A program made the position numbers and the translations under genes. The notes under the pieces are model-generated. The model saw only the letters and a list, made by a program, of their open reading frames with translations. It was not told the origin of the DNA and did not search any database. Positions 22,650 through 31,214 of a DNA stretch of 64,000 nucleotides are shown in pieces. The stretch comes from Streptomyces sp. P3 (GTDB taxonomy: Bacteria; Actinomycetota; Actinomycetes; Streptomycetales; Streptomycetaceae): assembly GCF_003032475.1 (NCBI RefSeq), contig NZ_CP028369.1, positions 5,518,001-5,582,000 on the forward strand, given 5' to 3'. How positions within the stretch are numbered: position 1 is the first letter of the stretch; every line of letters starts with the position of its first letter.

Positions 22650-23960
22650 CTACACGACGACGCGCAGGGGTTGTTCGAGCAGTTCCCTGAGGTCGGCGAG
22701 GAAGAGAGCACCGGTGGCGCCGTCCAGGACCCGGTGGTCGACGGACAGGGTCAGCGCCATCACGGTGCCGGCCGCGAGTTCGCCGTCGCGGACGACGGGT
22801 TGGGGGTGGGCGGTGCCGACGGCGAGGATCGCGGCCTGCGGGGGGTTGATGACGGCGGTGAAGTGGTCGATGCCGTAGGGGCCGAGGTTGCTGATGGTGA
22901 AGGTGCCGCCCGTCAGGTCGTCCAGGGTGAGGTGTCCGTTGCGGGCCTTTTCGGTGAGGCCGCGCGCTTCATGGGCGATGTCGGTGAGGGTCGTGCGGTC
23001 GGCGTCGTGGATGACGGGGACGGTCAGTCCGTCGTCGAGGGCGACGGCGATGCCGATGTGGATGCGGCGGTGGCGCAGGATGCGGGTGTCGTCCCAGGAG
23101 GCGTTCATCTCCGGGTGGTCCCGCAGTGCCGTGGCGCACGCCTTGATGATCAGGTCGTTGACGCTGATGCGCGGTCCGCGGTCGCCGAGGCGGGTGTTGA
23201 GGTCGGCGCGGAAGGCCAGGAGCGGCTGCGCGTCGATGATGGTCGTGAGGTAGAAGTGAGGGGCCTGCTGAGCGCTGTCGGTGAGCCGTTGGGCGGTGAG
23301 GCGGCGCACGGTGGTGAGTGGGACTTCTACGGCCTCGTCGGCTTCGGCGACGGGTCCAACGGGTGGCTTCGCCGCGGCCGGTGCTGCCGTGGACGGCGCG
23401 CCGGCCGCTGGGCGGGGAGCGGGATGTGCGTCGCCCTGGTCGACGGCCGCGTCCACGTCGGCGCGTACGACGCGGCCGCCGGGTCCGCTGCCGGTGAGGG
23501 AGGCGATGTCGATGCCGTGGTGGCGGGCCAGGCGGCGGGCGAGTGGGGAGGACGCGACCCGGGTGGGCGCCGCCGGAGTCGGGACTCGTGGGGCGGCTGC
23601 GGGCCGGGACGGTTCCGCGGACGTGGCCGGCGGTGCTGCGGATTCGGCTGAGGTATCGGTCGGCTGGGGCTGGGGCTGGGGCTGGGGCTGCGCAGGCGCG
23701 GGGGCTGGTTCTGGCGGGGGTGCGGTGGGCTCGCCGATGACCGCGACCGGGGTGCCGATGGGCACGGTGGTGCCTTCGGGCACGAGAGTGCGGGTGAGTG
23801 GGCCCTCGTCGTATGCCTCGAGCTCCATGACGGCCTTGTCGGTTTCGATCTCGGCGATGACGTCGCCTTTGTGGATCTGCTCGCCCTCGTGCTTGAGCCA
23901 GCGGCCGAGGGTGCCTTCTTCCATGGTGTCGGAGAGCCGGGGCATGAGGATCTCGGGCAT
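22650..23960 (-). CDS. 2-oxo acid dehydrogenase E2 component, dihydrolipoamide acyltransferase
   Basis: The 436-residue protein has a lipoyl domain with lysine in EIETDKAVMELEA (about residues 38-50), a Pro/Gln/Ala-rich linker containing PQPQPQPQP, a peripheral-subunit-binding domain (SSPLARRLARHHGIDIASL) and a catalytic acyltransferase domain ending in SVDHRVLDGATGA, with the active-site His and Asp. It transfers acyl groups from E1 to CoA. It is last in an E1alpha-E1beta-E2 operon. No E3 gene is present, so the shared lipoamide dehydrogenase would be used. The class (pyruvate, acetoin or branched-chain) is not settled by the sequence. Confidence 0.93.
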   Translation of the reverse strand: MPEILMPRLSDTMEEGTLGRWLKHEGEQIHKGDVIAEIETDKAVMELEAYDEGPLTRTLVPEGTTVPIGTPVAVIGEPTAPPPEPAPAPAQPQPQPQPQPTDTSAESAAPPATSAEPSRPAAAPRVPTPAAPTRVASSPLARRLARHHGIDIASLTGSGPGGRVVRADVDAAVDQGDAHPAPRPAAGAPSTAAPAAAKPPVGPVAEADEAVEVPLTTVRRLTAQRLTDSAQQAPHFYLTTIIDAQPLLAFRADLNTRLGDRGPRISVNDLIIKACATALRDHPEMNASWDDTRILRHRRIHIGIAVALDDGLTVPVIHDADRTTLTDIAHEARGLTEKARNGHLTLDDLTGGTFTISNLGPYGIDHFTAVINPPQAAILAVGTAHPQPVVRDGELAAGTVMALTLSVDHRVLDGATGALFLADLRELLEQPLRVVV

Positions 23961-23971
23961 GAACGGGTCTC

Positions 23972-24991
23972 CTAACCGCGTTCGGACGGCAGGGGCTCGA
24001 GCGGGAACCCGGTGGCCTCGAGGACGTCGTGCACCGTGCGGGTCAGGGCGGCGGCATCCGGCAGGGCGGCCCGCTCCAGGGACTTGGCGTACGGCAGGGG
24101 AACCTCGGCGGCGGCCACCCGGCGAACGGGGGCGTCGAGGTGGTCGAAGGCGCCCTCCTGGACGGTGGCGGCGATCTCGGCGCCGATGCCGTAGCTGAGC
24201 CAGTCGTCCTCGAGCACGATGGCCCGCCCGGTCCTGCGGACCGAGGCGCACACGGTGGGCCTGTCCAGCGGCCGCAGGCTGCGCAGGTCGACCACCTCCG
24301 CGGAGATCCCCTCCTCCTCGAGGCGGCGGGCGACGTCCAGGGCGATGACGGCCGCGCGGGAGTAGGCGACGATGGTCACGTCGCGGCCGGGCTTGGTGAC
24401 GGCGGCGGTGCCGATCGGCACGGTGTGGTCACCGTCGGGCACCTCGCCCTTGGTGTTGTACAGCGCCAGGTTCTCCAGAAAGATCACTGGATCGTCGTCG
24501 CGGACGGCGGAGGCGAGCAGGCCCTTGGCATCGGCGGGTGTGGAGGGGGCGAGGACCTTCAGGCCGGGGACGTGGGCGTAGAAGACCTCCAGGTTCTGGG
24601 AGTGGGTGGCGGCCAGCTGCTGTCCGCCGCCGCCCGGCGTGCGGATCACCATCGGCACCGAGACCTGGCCGCCGAACATGGCGTGCATCTTCGCCGCGTG
24701 GTTGATGATCTGGTCGATGGCCAGCAGGCTGAAGTTGATGGTCATGATCTCCACGACCGGGCGCAGGCCGAGCATGGCGGCGCCGACCGCGGCGCCGGTG
24801 AAGCCTTCCTCGCAGATGGGGGTGTCGCGGATGCGGCGGGGGCCGAACTCGTCGAGCAGCCCGGCGGTGATCTTGTAGGAGCCCTCGAACACGCCGATCT
24901 CCTCGCCGATCAGGAGAACGTCGTCGTCCCGCAGGAGTTCGGCGCGCAGTGTGTCGTGCAGGGCCTGGCGGTAGGTGACCGTCTGGGGCAC
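23972..24991 (-). CDS. 2-oxo acid dehydrogenase E1 component, beta subunit
   Basis: The 339-residue protein has the E1-beta pattern: IGEEIGVFEGSYKIT, DTPICEEGFTGAAVGAAM, the THSQNLEVFYAHVPG loop and the C-terminal transketolase domain. It pairs with the alpha subunit to build the thiamine-diphosphate site for oxidative decarboxylation. The start is GTG 24991, three bases after the alpha-subunit stop, so the genes are tightly coupled. The motif THSQ is seen in pyruvate and acetoin enzymes as well as Bkd complexes. Confidence 0.93.
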   Translation of the reverse strand: MPQTVTYRQALHDTLRAELLRDDDVLLIGEEIGVFEGSYKITAGLLDEFGPRRIRDTPICEEGFTGAAVGAAMLGLRPVVEIMTINFSLLAIDQIINHAAKMHAMFGGQVSVPMVIRTPGGGGQQLAATHSQNLEVFYAHVPGLKVLAPSTPADAKGLLASAVRDDDPVIFLENLALYNTKGEVPDGDHTVPIGTAAVTKPGRDVTIVAYSRAAVIALDVARRLEEEGISAEVVDLRSLRPLDRPTVCASVRRTGRAIVLEDDWLSYGIGAEIAATVQEGAFDHLDAPVRRVAAAEVPLPYAKSLERAALPDAAALTRTVHDVLEATGFPLEPLPSERG

Positions 24992-24994
24992 CGC

Positions 24995-26128
24995 TCATCC
25001 CTCCCTCTGCCCGCGGGCATCGTCCGGGGCGCCGGGCAGTGGGTCGCCGGGCAGGCCCCGGAAGGTGTTGGCGACCGCGGTGGCGTACTGGTGGTCGAAG
25101 AGGGTGTCGACGGACGGGGACGGGCTGGCGTCGGCGAAGTCGACCGCGGCGGTGACCTGCGCATCGGCCGCCTCGTCGATGCGGGCCGCGTCCGTGGGGG
25201 TGAGGAGGCCCCCTTCGATCAGACGGGTGCGGAAGGCGGGAACGGGGTCCTTCTCCCTCAGTTGCCGGGTCTCCTCCGTGGTGCGGTAGCGGGCCGGGTC
25301 GACGACGGAGTGGCCGCGCAACCGGTAGCCGACCGCCTCGAGCAGCCGGGGGCGATGCTCGCTGCGCGCCTGCTCCAGGGCGGTGCGGGCGGCGTCGCGG
25401 ACCGCGAGGACGTCGCCGCCGTCGACGCGGGTTCCGGAGATGCGGTAGGCACAGCCGCGGCGGTACAGCTCCGGCTCGCCGGCCGCCGCCGCGACCGGAG
25501 TACCCATGCCCAGCTGGTTGTTGACGATGACGTAGACGATGGGCAGATGCCATACCGCGGCGAGGTTGAGGGACTCGTGGAACGCCCCGATGTTGGTGGC
25601 GCCGTCCCCCAGCAGGCACATCACCGCTTCGCCGTCCGGCCCCGGCTCGCCGCGGTAGGAGATCGCCAGGGCGGCGCCGGTGGCCGGGGGCAGCTGGCCG
25701 CCGACGATGCCGTAGCCGCCCAGCAGGCGCGACCGGGTGTCGAACAGGTGCATCGAGCCGCCACGCCCGCCGCACAGCCCGGTGGTGCGGCCGAAGAGTT
25801 CGGCCATCACCCGCCTCGGATCGGCACCGCGCGCGAGGGCATAACCGTGCTCGCGGTAGGTGGTGAAGAGATGGTCGGCGGAGCGCAGCGCGGCCATCAG
25901 ACCGACGCAGGTGGCCTCCTCACCGAGGTTGAGATGGCAGTAGCCGCCGATCTTCGCCCGCGTGTACATCTCCGCCGCCCGCAGTTCGAAGGAGCGGATC
26001 AGCGCCATCCGGCGGTAGTAACCGCGCAGGGCCTCGGCCTCATCGGCGGTGAAGGGGGCGGCGGGTGCGGGGCGGGCCGTGCCCGCGGTGTCGGCGGCCG
26101 GGTCGTGCGCCGGTGTTGTTCCGGTCAT
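24995..26128 (-). CDS. 2-oxo acid dehydrogenase E1 component, alpha subunit
   Basis: The 377-residue protein contains the thiamine-diphosphate/Mg motif GDGATNIGAFHESLNLA ending NNQ, the GRGGSMHLFD segment, and the phosphorylation-loop-like sequence YRLRGHSVVDPARYRT. These are typical of PDH/acetoin-type E1 alpha subunits. ATG 26128 follows AAGGGATCC. It begins the three-gene operon. GGRGGSMH and RGHSVVDP favour pyruvate or acetoin over branched-chain substrates, but this is only suggestive. Confidence 0.92.
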   Translation of the reverse strand: MTGTTPAHDPAADTAGTARPAPAAPFTADEAEALRGYYRRMALIRSFELRAAEMYTRAKIGGYCHLNLGEEATCVGLMAALRSADHLFTTYREHGYALARGADPRRVMAELFGRTTGLCGGRGGSMHLFDTRSRLLGGYGIVGGQLPPATGAALAISYRGEPGPDGEAVMCLLGDGATNIGAFHESLNLAAVWHLPIVYVIVNNQLGMGTPVAAAAGEPELYRRGCAYRISGTRVDGGDVLAVRDAARTALEQARSEHRPRLLEAVGYRLRGHSVVDPARYRTTEETRQLREKDPVPAFRTRLIEGGLLTPTDAARIDEAADAQVTAAVDFADASPSPSVDTLFDHQYATAVANTFRGLPGDPLPGAPDDARGQREG

Positions 26129-26165
26129 CGTGGCGGATCCCTTTGCGTCGGTGCGGCCGGATCTC

Positions 26166-26630
26166 TCAGCTGCCGGGCGGCGCCTCCTGGGCGGTGAAAC
26201 GGTCGGCGGCATGGCACTTGGGGCAGCGGGCGGGCGGATGCTCGCCGCGGACGGTCTCGCCGCACACCCGGCAGGCCCACTCCGTGGTGAGCAGGGCCAC
26301 CACGTCGGACCGGCTGACGATGCCGACCAGGCGGCCTCCGGCCAGCACGGGGACCCGCCGGATGCGCCGCTCCACCAGCAGATGGCGGACGTCGTCGACG
26401 TCGGTGTCCTCGGTGACACTGACCACGGCCTGGGTCATCACCTGCCCGGCGTTGCCTCCCGCCCGGGCCAACAGGTCGTACTCGCTGACCAGGCCGACCA
26501 CCGCGCCTGCGGCGTCGAGGACGGGGACGGCGCTGATCCGGCGGCCGTGCAGCACGGCCGCGACGGCGGAAACCGCCGCGTCCTCGGTGACCGTGACGAC
26601 CGGCGTCGTCATGATCTCCTTGACCTTCAT
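26166..26630 (-). CDS. Tandem CBS-domain protein with C-terminal zinc ribbon
   Basis: The 154-residue protein has two CBS repeats, IMTTPVVTVTEDAAVSAVA and VMTQAVVSVTEDTDVDDVR, each ending in a GLVSEYDLL/GIVSRSDVV helix. A rubredoxin-like zinc ribbon CRVC...CPKC follows at about residues 119-140. CBS pairs bind adenine nucleotides and act as energy sensors; the zinc ribbon may bind metal or a partner. ATG 26630 follows GAGAGGG. It lies 37 bases upstream of the E1 alpha start in the same direction, so it may be the first gene of that operon and sense nucleotides for it. Confidence 0.85.
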   Translation of the reverse strand: MKVKEIMTTPVVTVTEDAAVSAVAAVLHGRRISAVPVLDAAGAVVGLVSEYDLLARAGGNAGQVMTQAVVSVTEDTDVDDVRHLLVERRIRRVPVLAGGRLVGIVSRSDVVALLTTEWACRVCGETVRGEHPPARCPKCHAADRFTAQEAPPGS

Positions 26631-26814
26631 CGCGACCCTCTCGGCTGGAGTGGGGGAGGAGGCGCCTCATCGTGCCCGTTCCGTGCCCATTGAGGAACAT
26701 CTGTCCGTCTCATCATCGGATGGGTTCTCCGGGCAGGCGAATGCGCGCCATCGGACACGCGCACTCCGGCAGGCGGCCGTGGCCGTGCTCGCGCCGCGCC
26801 GTCGGCGGTCCCAC

Positions 26815-26920
26815 GGTCCGGTTCAGCGCGAGAGCTCGCATCGACACGCCCACCGAGGCCGACGACTACCGCCACGTCGGCATCCTGCCCTGCGCCCCGC
26901 GCACTCTCCTGCCCACCTGA
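26815..26920 (+). pseudogene. 3' remnant of an aconitate hydratase gene
   Basis: Bases 26815-26920 encode VRFSARARIDTPTEADDYRH followed by VGILPCAPRTLL and a stop. The end of actinobacterial aconitases reads RIDTPGEADYYRNGGI followed by a QYVLR-LL tail, so the frame keeps about half of the identities up to the natural C-terminus. Nothing upstream matches the rest of this roughly 900-residue enzyme. The fragment must be a decayed copy left by a deletion or duplication; the functional gene would be elsewhere. The rest of 26631-26985 holds no gene. Confidence 0.6.
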
Positions 26921-26985
26921 GAGGCCTCCTCAGGCCCACCGCCCGTCAGACGGCAGGGCATGCCGGGAGGCAGGGCGTGGGCCTC

Positions 26986-28296
26986 TCACCGTGCTGGGCC
27001 GGCCAAGGGGGTGCGCAGGGCGAGCAGGGCTACATCGTCGTCGAACACCTGCCGGTTGCGGCTGATCAGGGCGTCGCAAAGCTCCTCCAACGGGGCCGTG
27101 GCCAGGTGGGCGGCCTGCTCGGCCAGGCCGTCCAGTCCGGTGTCGATGTCCTGGTCACGGCGCTCGACCAGCCCGTCGGTGAACAGCAGCAGGGTGCTGC
27201 CGGGGGCGAGGGGATGGTTGTGGCTGAACCGGGGGACGGACGCCTCGATGCCCACCGGGATTCCGTGACGGGCGGGTGCCAGGTAGCGGGTGCTGCCGTC
27301 CGCGCCGACCAGCAGTGGCGGCAGATGCCCGGCGTTGCTCCAGCCGAACGTGTACCGGCCGCCGTCCGCGGGGTCGCGCTCGATGCGGCCGAGCACCAGC
27401 GTGGCCGTGGGCGGTTCGTCGAACATCGTCAGGACCCGGTCCAGCCGTGACACGATCATGCCCGGCGGTTCGGCCCGGTCGAGGGCGATCGCCCGCAGCA
27501 TGTTGCGGATCTGCCCCATCAGCGGGGCGGCCTCCACATCGTGGCCGGTCACGTCACCCACCACTACCCAGGTGGCGCCGTCAGGCAGGACCATGGCGTC
27601 GTACCAGTCCCCGCCCAGCCTGGGCAGCTCGGAGGCGGGTTCGTAACGGGCGGCGACCTCGAGCGGCGTCAGGTCGGGAAGTACGGGCAGCATGCGGCGC
27701 TGGAAGTGCTCGGCGGCGTGCTTGAGGTGCTCGTACAGGCGGGCGTTCTCGAGGCTGACGCCAGCGGCACTGGCCAACGCCGTCAGCAGGCCCTCGTCGT
27801 CGTCGTCGAAAGGTGTGCCGTCCCTCTTGTCGGCGACGTAGAGGTCTCCGTAGACGGTGCCGCGCACCATGAGGGGAACGCCCAGCAGGGTCCGCATCAC
27901 CGGATGGCCGGGCGGAAAGCCGGCCGAACGAGGGTGCGTGGGCACATCCGCCACTCGCAACGGTTCCCGGTCGTCCACCATGGTGTGCAACAGGCCGTGG
28001 CCCTGCGGCAGGCCCATGACAGCGCACAGGTGCGGGTCGTCGATGCCCACGGTGATCAGGTCGATGACCTTGCCGCTCTCGTCGAGCACACCCAGTGCCC
28101 CATAGCGTGCGGCGACGAGGTCGGTGGCCGCCTCCACGATGTGGTGCAGCATGCCGCGGGTATCCAGGTTGGCGCTGACGGCCGCGATCCCGTCCAGCAG
28201 GTGCCGCAGCTGCTGCCGGTCCAGAGCACGCCGCGGTGGCCGTGAGGCCACCCGGTGCCGGGCCCGGTCTCGCCGCTGCCACGGGTCGTGCGCCAT
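26986..28296 (-). CDS. GAF-PP2C protein phosphatase (SpoIIE/RsbU type)
   Basis: The 436-residue protein has a GAF sensor domain (about residues 30-190, with LGVLDESGKVIDLITVGID and FPPGHPVMRTLLGVPL) followed by a SpoIIE/PP2C domain (about 215-430) with the metal-binding GGDWYDAM, VGDVTGHD and LLLFTDGLVERRD. Such enzymes dephosphorylate STAS anti-anti-sigma factors in response to signals sensed by GAF. ATG 28296 follows GGGAGGAAG; upstream in-frame starts at 28320 and 28341 have poorer sites. It is divergent from the GH15 gene. The STAS protein at 21980 is a possible but unproven partner. Confidence 0.88.
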   Translation of the reverse strand: MAHDPWQRRDRARHRVASRPPRRALDRQQLRHLLDGIAAVSANLDTRGMLHHIVEAATDLVAARYGALGVLDESGKVIDLITVGIDDPHLCAVMGLPQGHGLLHTMVDDREPLRVADVPTHPRSAGFPPGHPVMRTLLGVPLMVRGTVYGDLYVADKRDGTPFDDDDEGLLTALASAAGVSLENARLYEHLKHAAEHFQRRMLPVLPDLTPLEVAARYEPASELPRLGGDWYDAMVLPDGATWVVVGDVTGHDVEAAPLMGQIRNMLRAIALDRAEPPGMIVSRLDRVLTMFDEPPTATLVLGRIERDPADGGRYTFGWSNAGHLPPLLVGADGSTRYLAPARHGIPVGIEASVPRFSHNHPLAPGSTLLLFTDGLVERRDQDIDTGLDGLAEQAAHLATAPLEELCDALISRNRQVFDDDVALLALRTPLAGPAR

Positions 28297-28652
28297 GGTG
28301 CTTCCTCCCGGCGCCGTCATCACGTCGCCCTGCCCTGTCACACTACGCGCTCCCCTGGTCGGAAGCGGGCCGCAACGGGCGCTGCCTGCTTCCGTCCGAG
28401 AGGACCGCCGCGACCGGCTTCCCCCTGCCGCGTGGACCGCACGTGGAGCAGGCTCGGGGCACGATGGCGGACGGCGCCGACTCCACTGTCAGGGGCAGTG
28501 GTCGAACCACGGGGGAAGAGAGGGGCGACGTCTGCCGCACAGAGCGCTGCCGTACCACTCGGCTGCCGTGCCGTGCCGTGCCGTGCCGCGGCCGGTACCG
28601 CGTGCTTGCCGGCAGGCGAGCGGGACGATGTGACCGGTGGGAAGGTGGAGCC
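28297..28652. other. Divergent intergenic region with a short tandem repeat
   Basis: These 356 bases carry control signals for the leftward phosphatase and rightward GH15 genes. I could not define a promoter with confidence. TGCCG is repeated five times in tandem at 28564-28588. Open frames across the region have shadow composition. Confidence 0.45.
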
Positions 28653-30506
28653 ATGGAGGCTGACGGTCGATCCGGGACCGGCCGGGCCGCACCAGCGCGC
28701 CGGACGGCTCGGGTGGACGGCTACGTGCCTCTGCGTGACTACGCGGTGATCGGTGACGGCCGGACCGTGGCTTTGATCGCCGCGGACGGTTCGGTCGACT
28801 GGCTGGGGCTGCCGGACCTGGACGCGCCGACGGTCTTCGCCGGCGTTCTGGACGCCTCTCGTGGTGGCCGGTTCCAGCTGGAGCCCGAGGAGCCGTACCA
28901 GGTGACCCGCAGATACCTGCCCGGCACGAACGTACTGGAGACGACATTCAGGACGGAGCGGGGGACGGCAAGGGTCACCGACGCGCTCTCGCTGGACGAC
29001 GACCTGGCGCTCACCCCGGTGCGGGAGCTGCAGCGACAGCTCGACGGTGTGTCGGGCACCGTGCCGATGCGCTGGAGCGTACAGCCCCGGTACGGCTACG
29101 GCTCTCGCGCCCCGCGCATGGAATGGCGCCGGGGTGTCCCGGTGGCCATCGATGGTGCCGACGCGCTGGCTGTGTGCGGCTGGGATGTCGGCCCGGTGGA
29201 GTGCCGTGACGGTGAGGTCGCAGGCCGGTTCGACCTGCGCGAAGGCACCGACGCGTTGATCGCGTTGCCGTTCGCCCACCAGGAGCCGCTCGTTCTGCCT
29301 GCCCGAAGCGAGTGCGAGGCGAGAATGGAGCACACGTGCCAGGCGTGGCGCCGCTGGGCCGGCTCACGGGAGTACACCGGTCCTTGGAGGGAGGCGGTCT
29401 CCCGCAGCGCGCTCGCACTGAAGCTGCTCGTCTTCGCCCAGTCCGGCGCGGTCGCCGCCGCGGGAACCTGTTCCCTTCCGGAGTTCATACCTGGCGAACG
29501 CAACTGGGACTACCGGTTCTCCTGGATCCGGGACTCCGCCTTTGCTCTGGACGCGTTCCTGCGACTCGGGTGCCCCGCCGAGGCACATGCCTACTTCTGG
29601 TGGCTGATGCACGCCTCCCAGCTCACCCACCCCCGGCTGCGGGTCCTCTACCGGCTGGACGGCGGAACCCCCGCCCGCGAACGGGTCCTTCCACTGGCCG
29701 GCTACCGAGGCTCGGCTCCGGTGCGGACCGGCAACGCGGCCGCCGAGCAGGTCCAGTTGGACACCTACGGCGAGTTGCTGCATACCGGTTGGCTGTATGC
29801 CGGCGCGACGGGGCGGCTGGACACGGACGTGGCCCGCAGACTGGCGGAACTGGCTGACTTCGTCTGCGCCGAATGGCAGCGGCCCGACTCCGGCATCTGG
29901 GAGGTCCGCAGCACGCCTGTGCACTTCACCCAGTCCAAGATGATGTGCTGGGTGGCGCTCGACCGGGCCATCGATCTGGCACGACGGCGACTGATCCCCG
30001 ATCGACACACGCCTCGCTGGCGCGCCGCCCGCCTGGAGATCCACCGGTTCATCGAGAACCAGTGCTTCTCGGAGCGCGGCGCCTGCTACGTACGGTCCGC
30101 CGGGAGCGAGGACCTGGACGCCGCCGTGCTGCTCGGCCTGCTGTACGGCTATGACGGCGCCCCATCACGGTTGCGTTCCACCGTGGACGCCATCGATCGC
30201 ACACTGCGCGACGGCCCGTATGTGGCCAGGTACTCCGGTGAAGACGGCGTCAGAGGAAGCGAGGGGGCCTTCGTGGCCTGCTCGTTCTGGCTGGCGGAGT
30301 CCCTGGCACGGACCGGGCGCGTGGAACGTGCCGCCACCTTGATGGACGACCTGGTGGCGCTGGCCAACGACGTCGGCCTGTACAGCGAGGAGATCGACCC
30401 GGCCGACGGTGCATTCCTCGGCAACCTCCCCCAGGCGCTGAGCCATCTGGCGCTGATCAGCGCGGCCACCGCCATGGACGCCGGTCTGAGCGGGGCCGCC
30501 CGGTGA
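28653..30506 (+). CDS. GH15 family glycosidase (glucoamylase/trehalase-like)
   Basis: The 617-residue protein has the GH15 layout: an N-terminal beta domain beginning YVPLRDYAVIGDGRTVALI with SVDWLGLPDLDAPT, then an (alpha/alpha)6 barrel with ERNWDYRFSWIRDS carrying the first catalytic region, and a C-terminal SEEIDPADGAFLGNLPQAL containing the catalytic Glu. No signal peptide is seen, so it should act in the cytoplasm on trehalose or alpha-glucans. ATG 28653 follows GGTGGAG. The next gene overlaps its stop by four bases. Confidence 0.88.
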   Translation: MEADGRSGTGRAAPARRTARVDGYVPLRDYAVIGDGRTVALIAADGSVDWLGLPDLDAPTVFAGVLDASRGGRFQLEPEEPYQVTRRYLPGTNVLETTFRTERGTARVTDALSLDDDLALTPVRELQRQLDGVSGTVPMRWSVQPRYGYGSRAPRMEWRRGVPVAIDGADALAVCGWDVGPVECRDGEVAGRFDLREGTDALIALPFAHQEPLVLPARSECEARMEHTCQAWRRWAGSREYTGPWREAVSRSALALKLLVFAQSGAVAAAGTCSLPEFIPGERNWDYRFSWIRDSAFALDAFLRLGCPAEAHAYFWWLMHASQLTHPRLRVLYRLDGGTPARERVLPLAGYRGSAPVRTGNAAAEQVQLDTYGELLHTGWLYAGATGRLDTDVARRLAELADFVCAEWQRPDSGIWEVRSTPVHFTQSKMMCWVALDRAIDLARRRLIPDRHTPRWRAARLEIHRFIENQCFSERGACYVRSAGSEDLDAAVLLGLLYGYDGAPSRLRSTVDAIDRTLRDGPYVARYSGEDGVRGSEGAFVACSFWLAESLARTGRVERAATLMDDLVALANDVGLYSEEIDPADGAFLGNLPQALSHLALISAATAMDAGLSGAAR

Positions 30507-30985
30507 ACCCGGCAGGCATCGCCGCAGGCGGATTCATCGGAACGCTCGTTCTGACCACCGCGCTGCGCGCGGCCAGCGCCCTGAGCCTGACCCGCATGGA
30601 TCTGCCGTTCCTGCTCGGCACGGCGGTGACCGTCGACCGCACCCGCGCGAAGGCCCTCGGGTATCTGATGCACTTCGCCAACGGGCAGATCTTCGCCTTC
30701 GTCTACTATGCCGTCTTCCTGGCCATCCATCACGCCGGCTGGTGGTTGGGCGCGCTGTTCGGCCTGGTCCACGGGCTCTTCGCGGTCACGGCGCTGGTGA
30801 ACACTCTGCTGCCGCTCGTTCACCCCCGCATGGGCAGCCCCTTGACCAGCGCTCCGGATGTGGCGCTGCTCGAACCCCCCGGCTTCCTGATGCTCAACTA
30901 TGGCCCGAGCACACCGATCGTCTCCGTGTCGGCCCACATCGCCTACGGTGCCCTGATCGGCGGATTCGCCTCGCTCGCCGGTTGA
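30503..30985 (+). CDS. Small integral membrane protein of unknown function
   Basis: The 160-residue protein has four hydrophobic segments (about 5-25, 50-72, 76-100 and 138-158), with small-residue-rich helices such as AHIAYGALIGGFASLAG. It starts at GTG 30503, overlapping the GH15 stop (GTGA), so the two are translationally coupled. I do not recognise a family with confidence. Its pairing with a cytoplasmic GH15 enzyme is seen only in this window. Confidence 0.65.
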   Translation: MNPAGIAAGGFIGTLVLTTALRAASALSLTRMDLPFLLGTAVTVDRTRAKALGYLMHFANGQIFAFVYYAVFLAIHHAGWWLGALFGLVHGLFAVTALVNTLLPLVHPRMGSPLTSAPDVALLEPPGFLMLNYGPSTPIVSVSAHIAYGALIGGFASLAG

Positions 30986-31158
30986 CGTACCTCGAGAGAC
31001 CGCCGTCAGGCGGGATCACCCGCGCTCTGGGCGGCGTCGGCGTTCAGCACGTGATCTGGACCGCGGACAGCCTTGATGATCTGCCGCGGTGTTGCGACGG
31101 AAACGGAAGGGAGAGGCCCATCGTGCATGCGCCGTGTGCGGCACGACTTGTGGAGAGT

Positions 31159-31197
31159 CGGGCAGGGCGATCCCGCGGAAGGGTGTCGCCCTGCCCG
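31159..31197. terminator. Bidirectional hairpin between convergent genes
   Basis: CGGGCAGGGCGA (31159-31170) and TCGCCCTGCCCG (31186-31197) form a perfect 12-bp stem around a 15-base loop. It lies between the rightward membrane-protein gene and the leftward ATP-grasp gene, whose stop is 18 bases away, so it can end transcription from both sides. It also marks the left edge of the NRPS cluster. Confidence 0.7.
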
Positions 31198-31214
31198 GTT
31201 CGCAGGTCATTTCG

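Noticed and set aside
24995..26128. A bkd branched-chain 2-oxo acid dehydrogenase operon supplying starter units to a biosynthetic cluster.
   Set aside because: GRGGSMH and THSQ segments fit pyruvate/acetoin-type enzymes at least as well, and no lipid or polyketide cluster is adjacent.
26627..26875. An 82-codon leftward frame between the CBS and phosphatase genes.
   Set aside because: It is antisense to the aconitase remnant, has no ribosome-binding site and is Arg/Ala/Pro-rich without motifs.
28564..28588. Five TGCCG copies as a phase-variable switch.
   Set aside because: The repeat is outside coding sequence and short. Nothing ties it to promoter spacing, so no regulatory claim is made.
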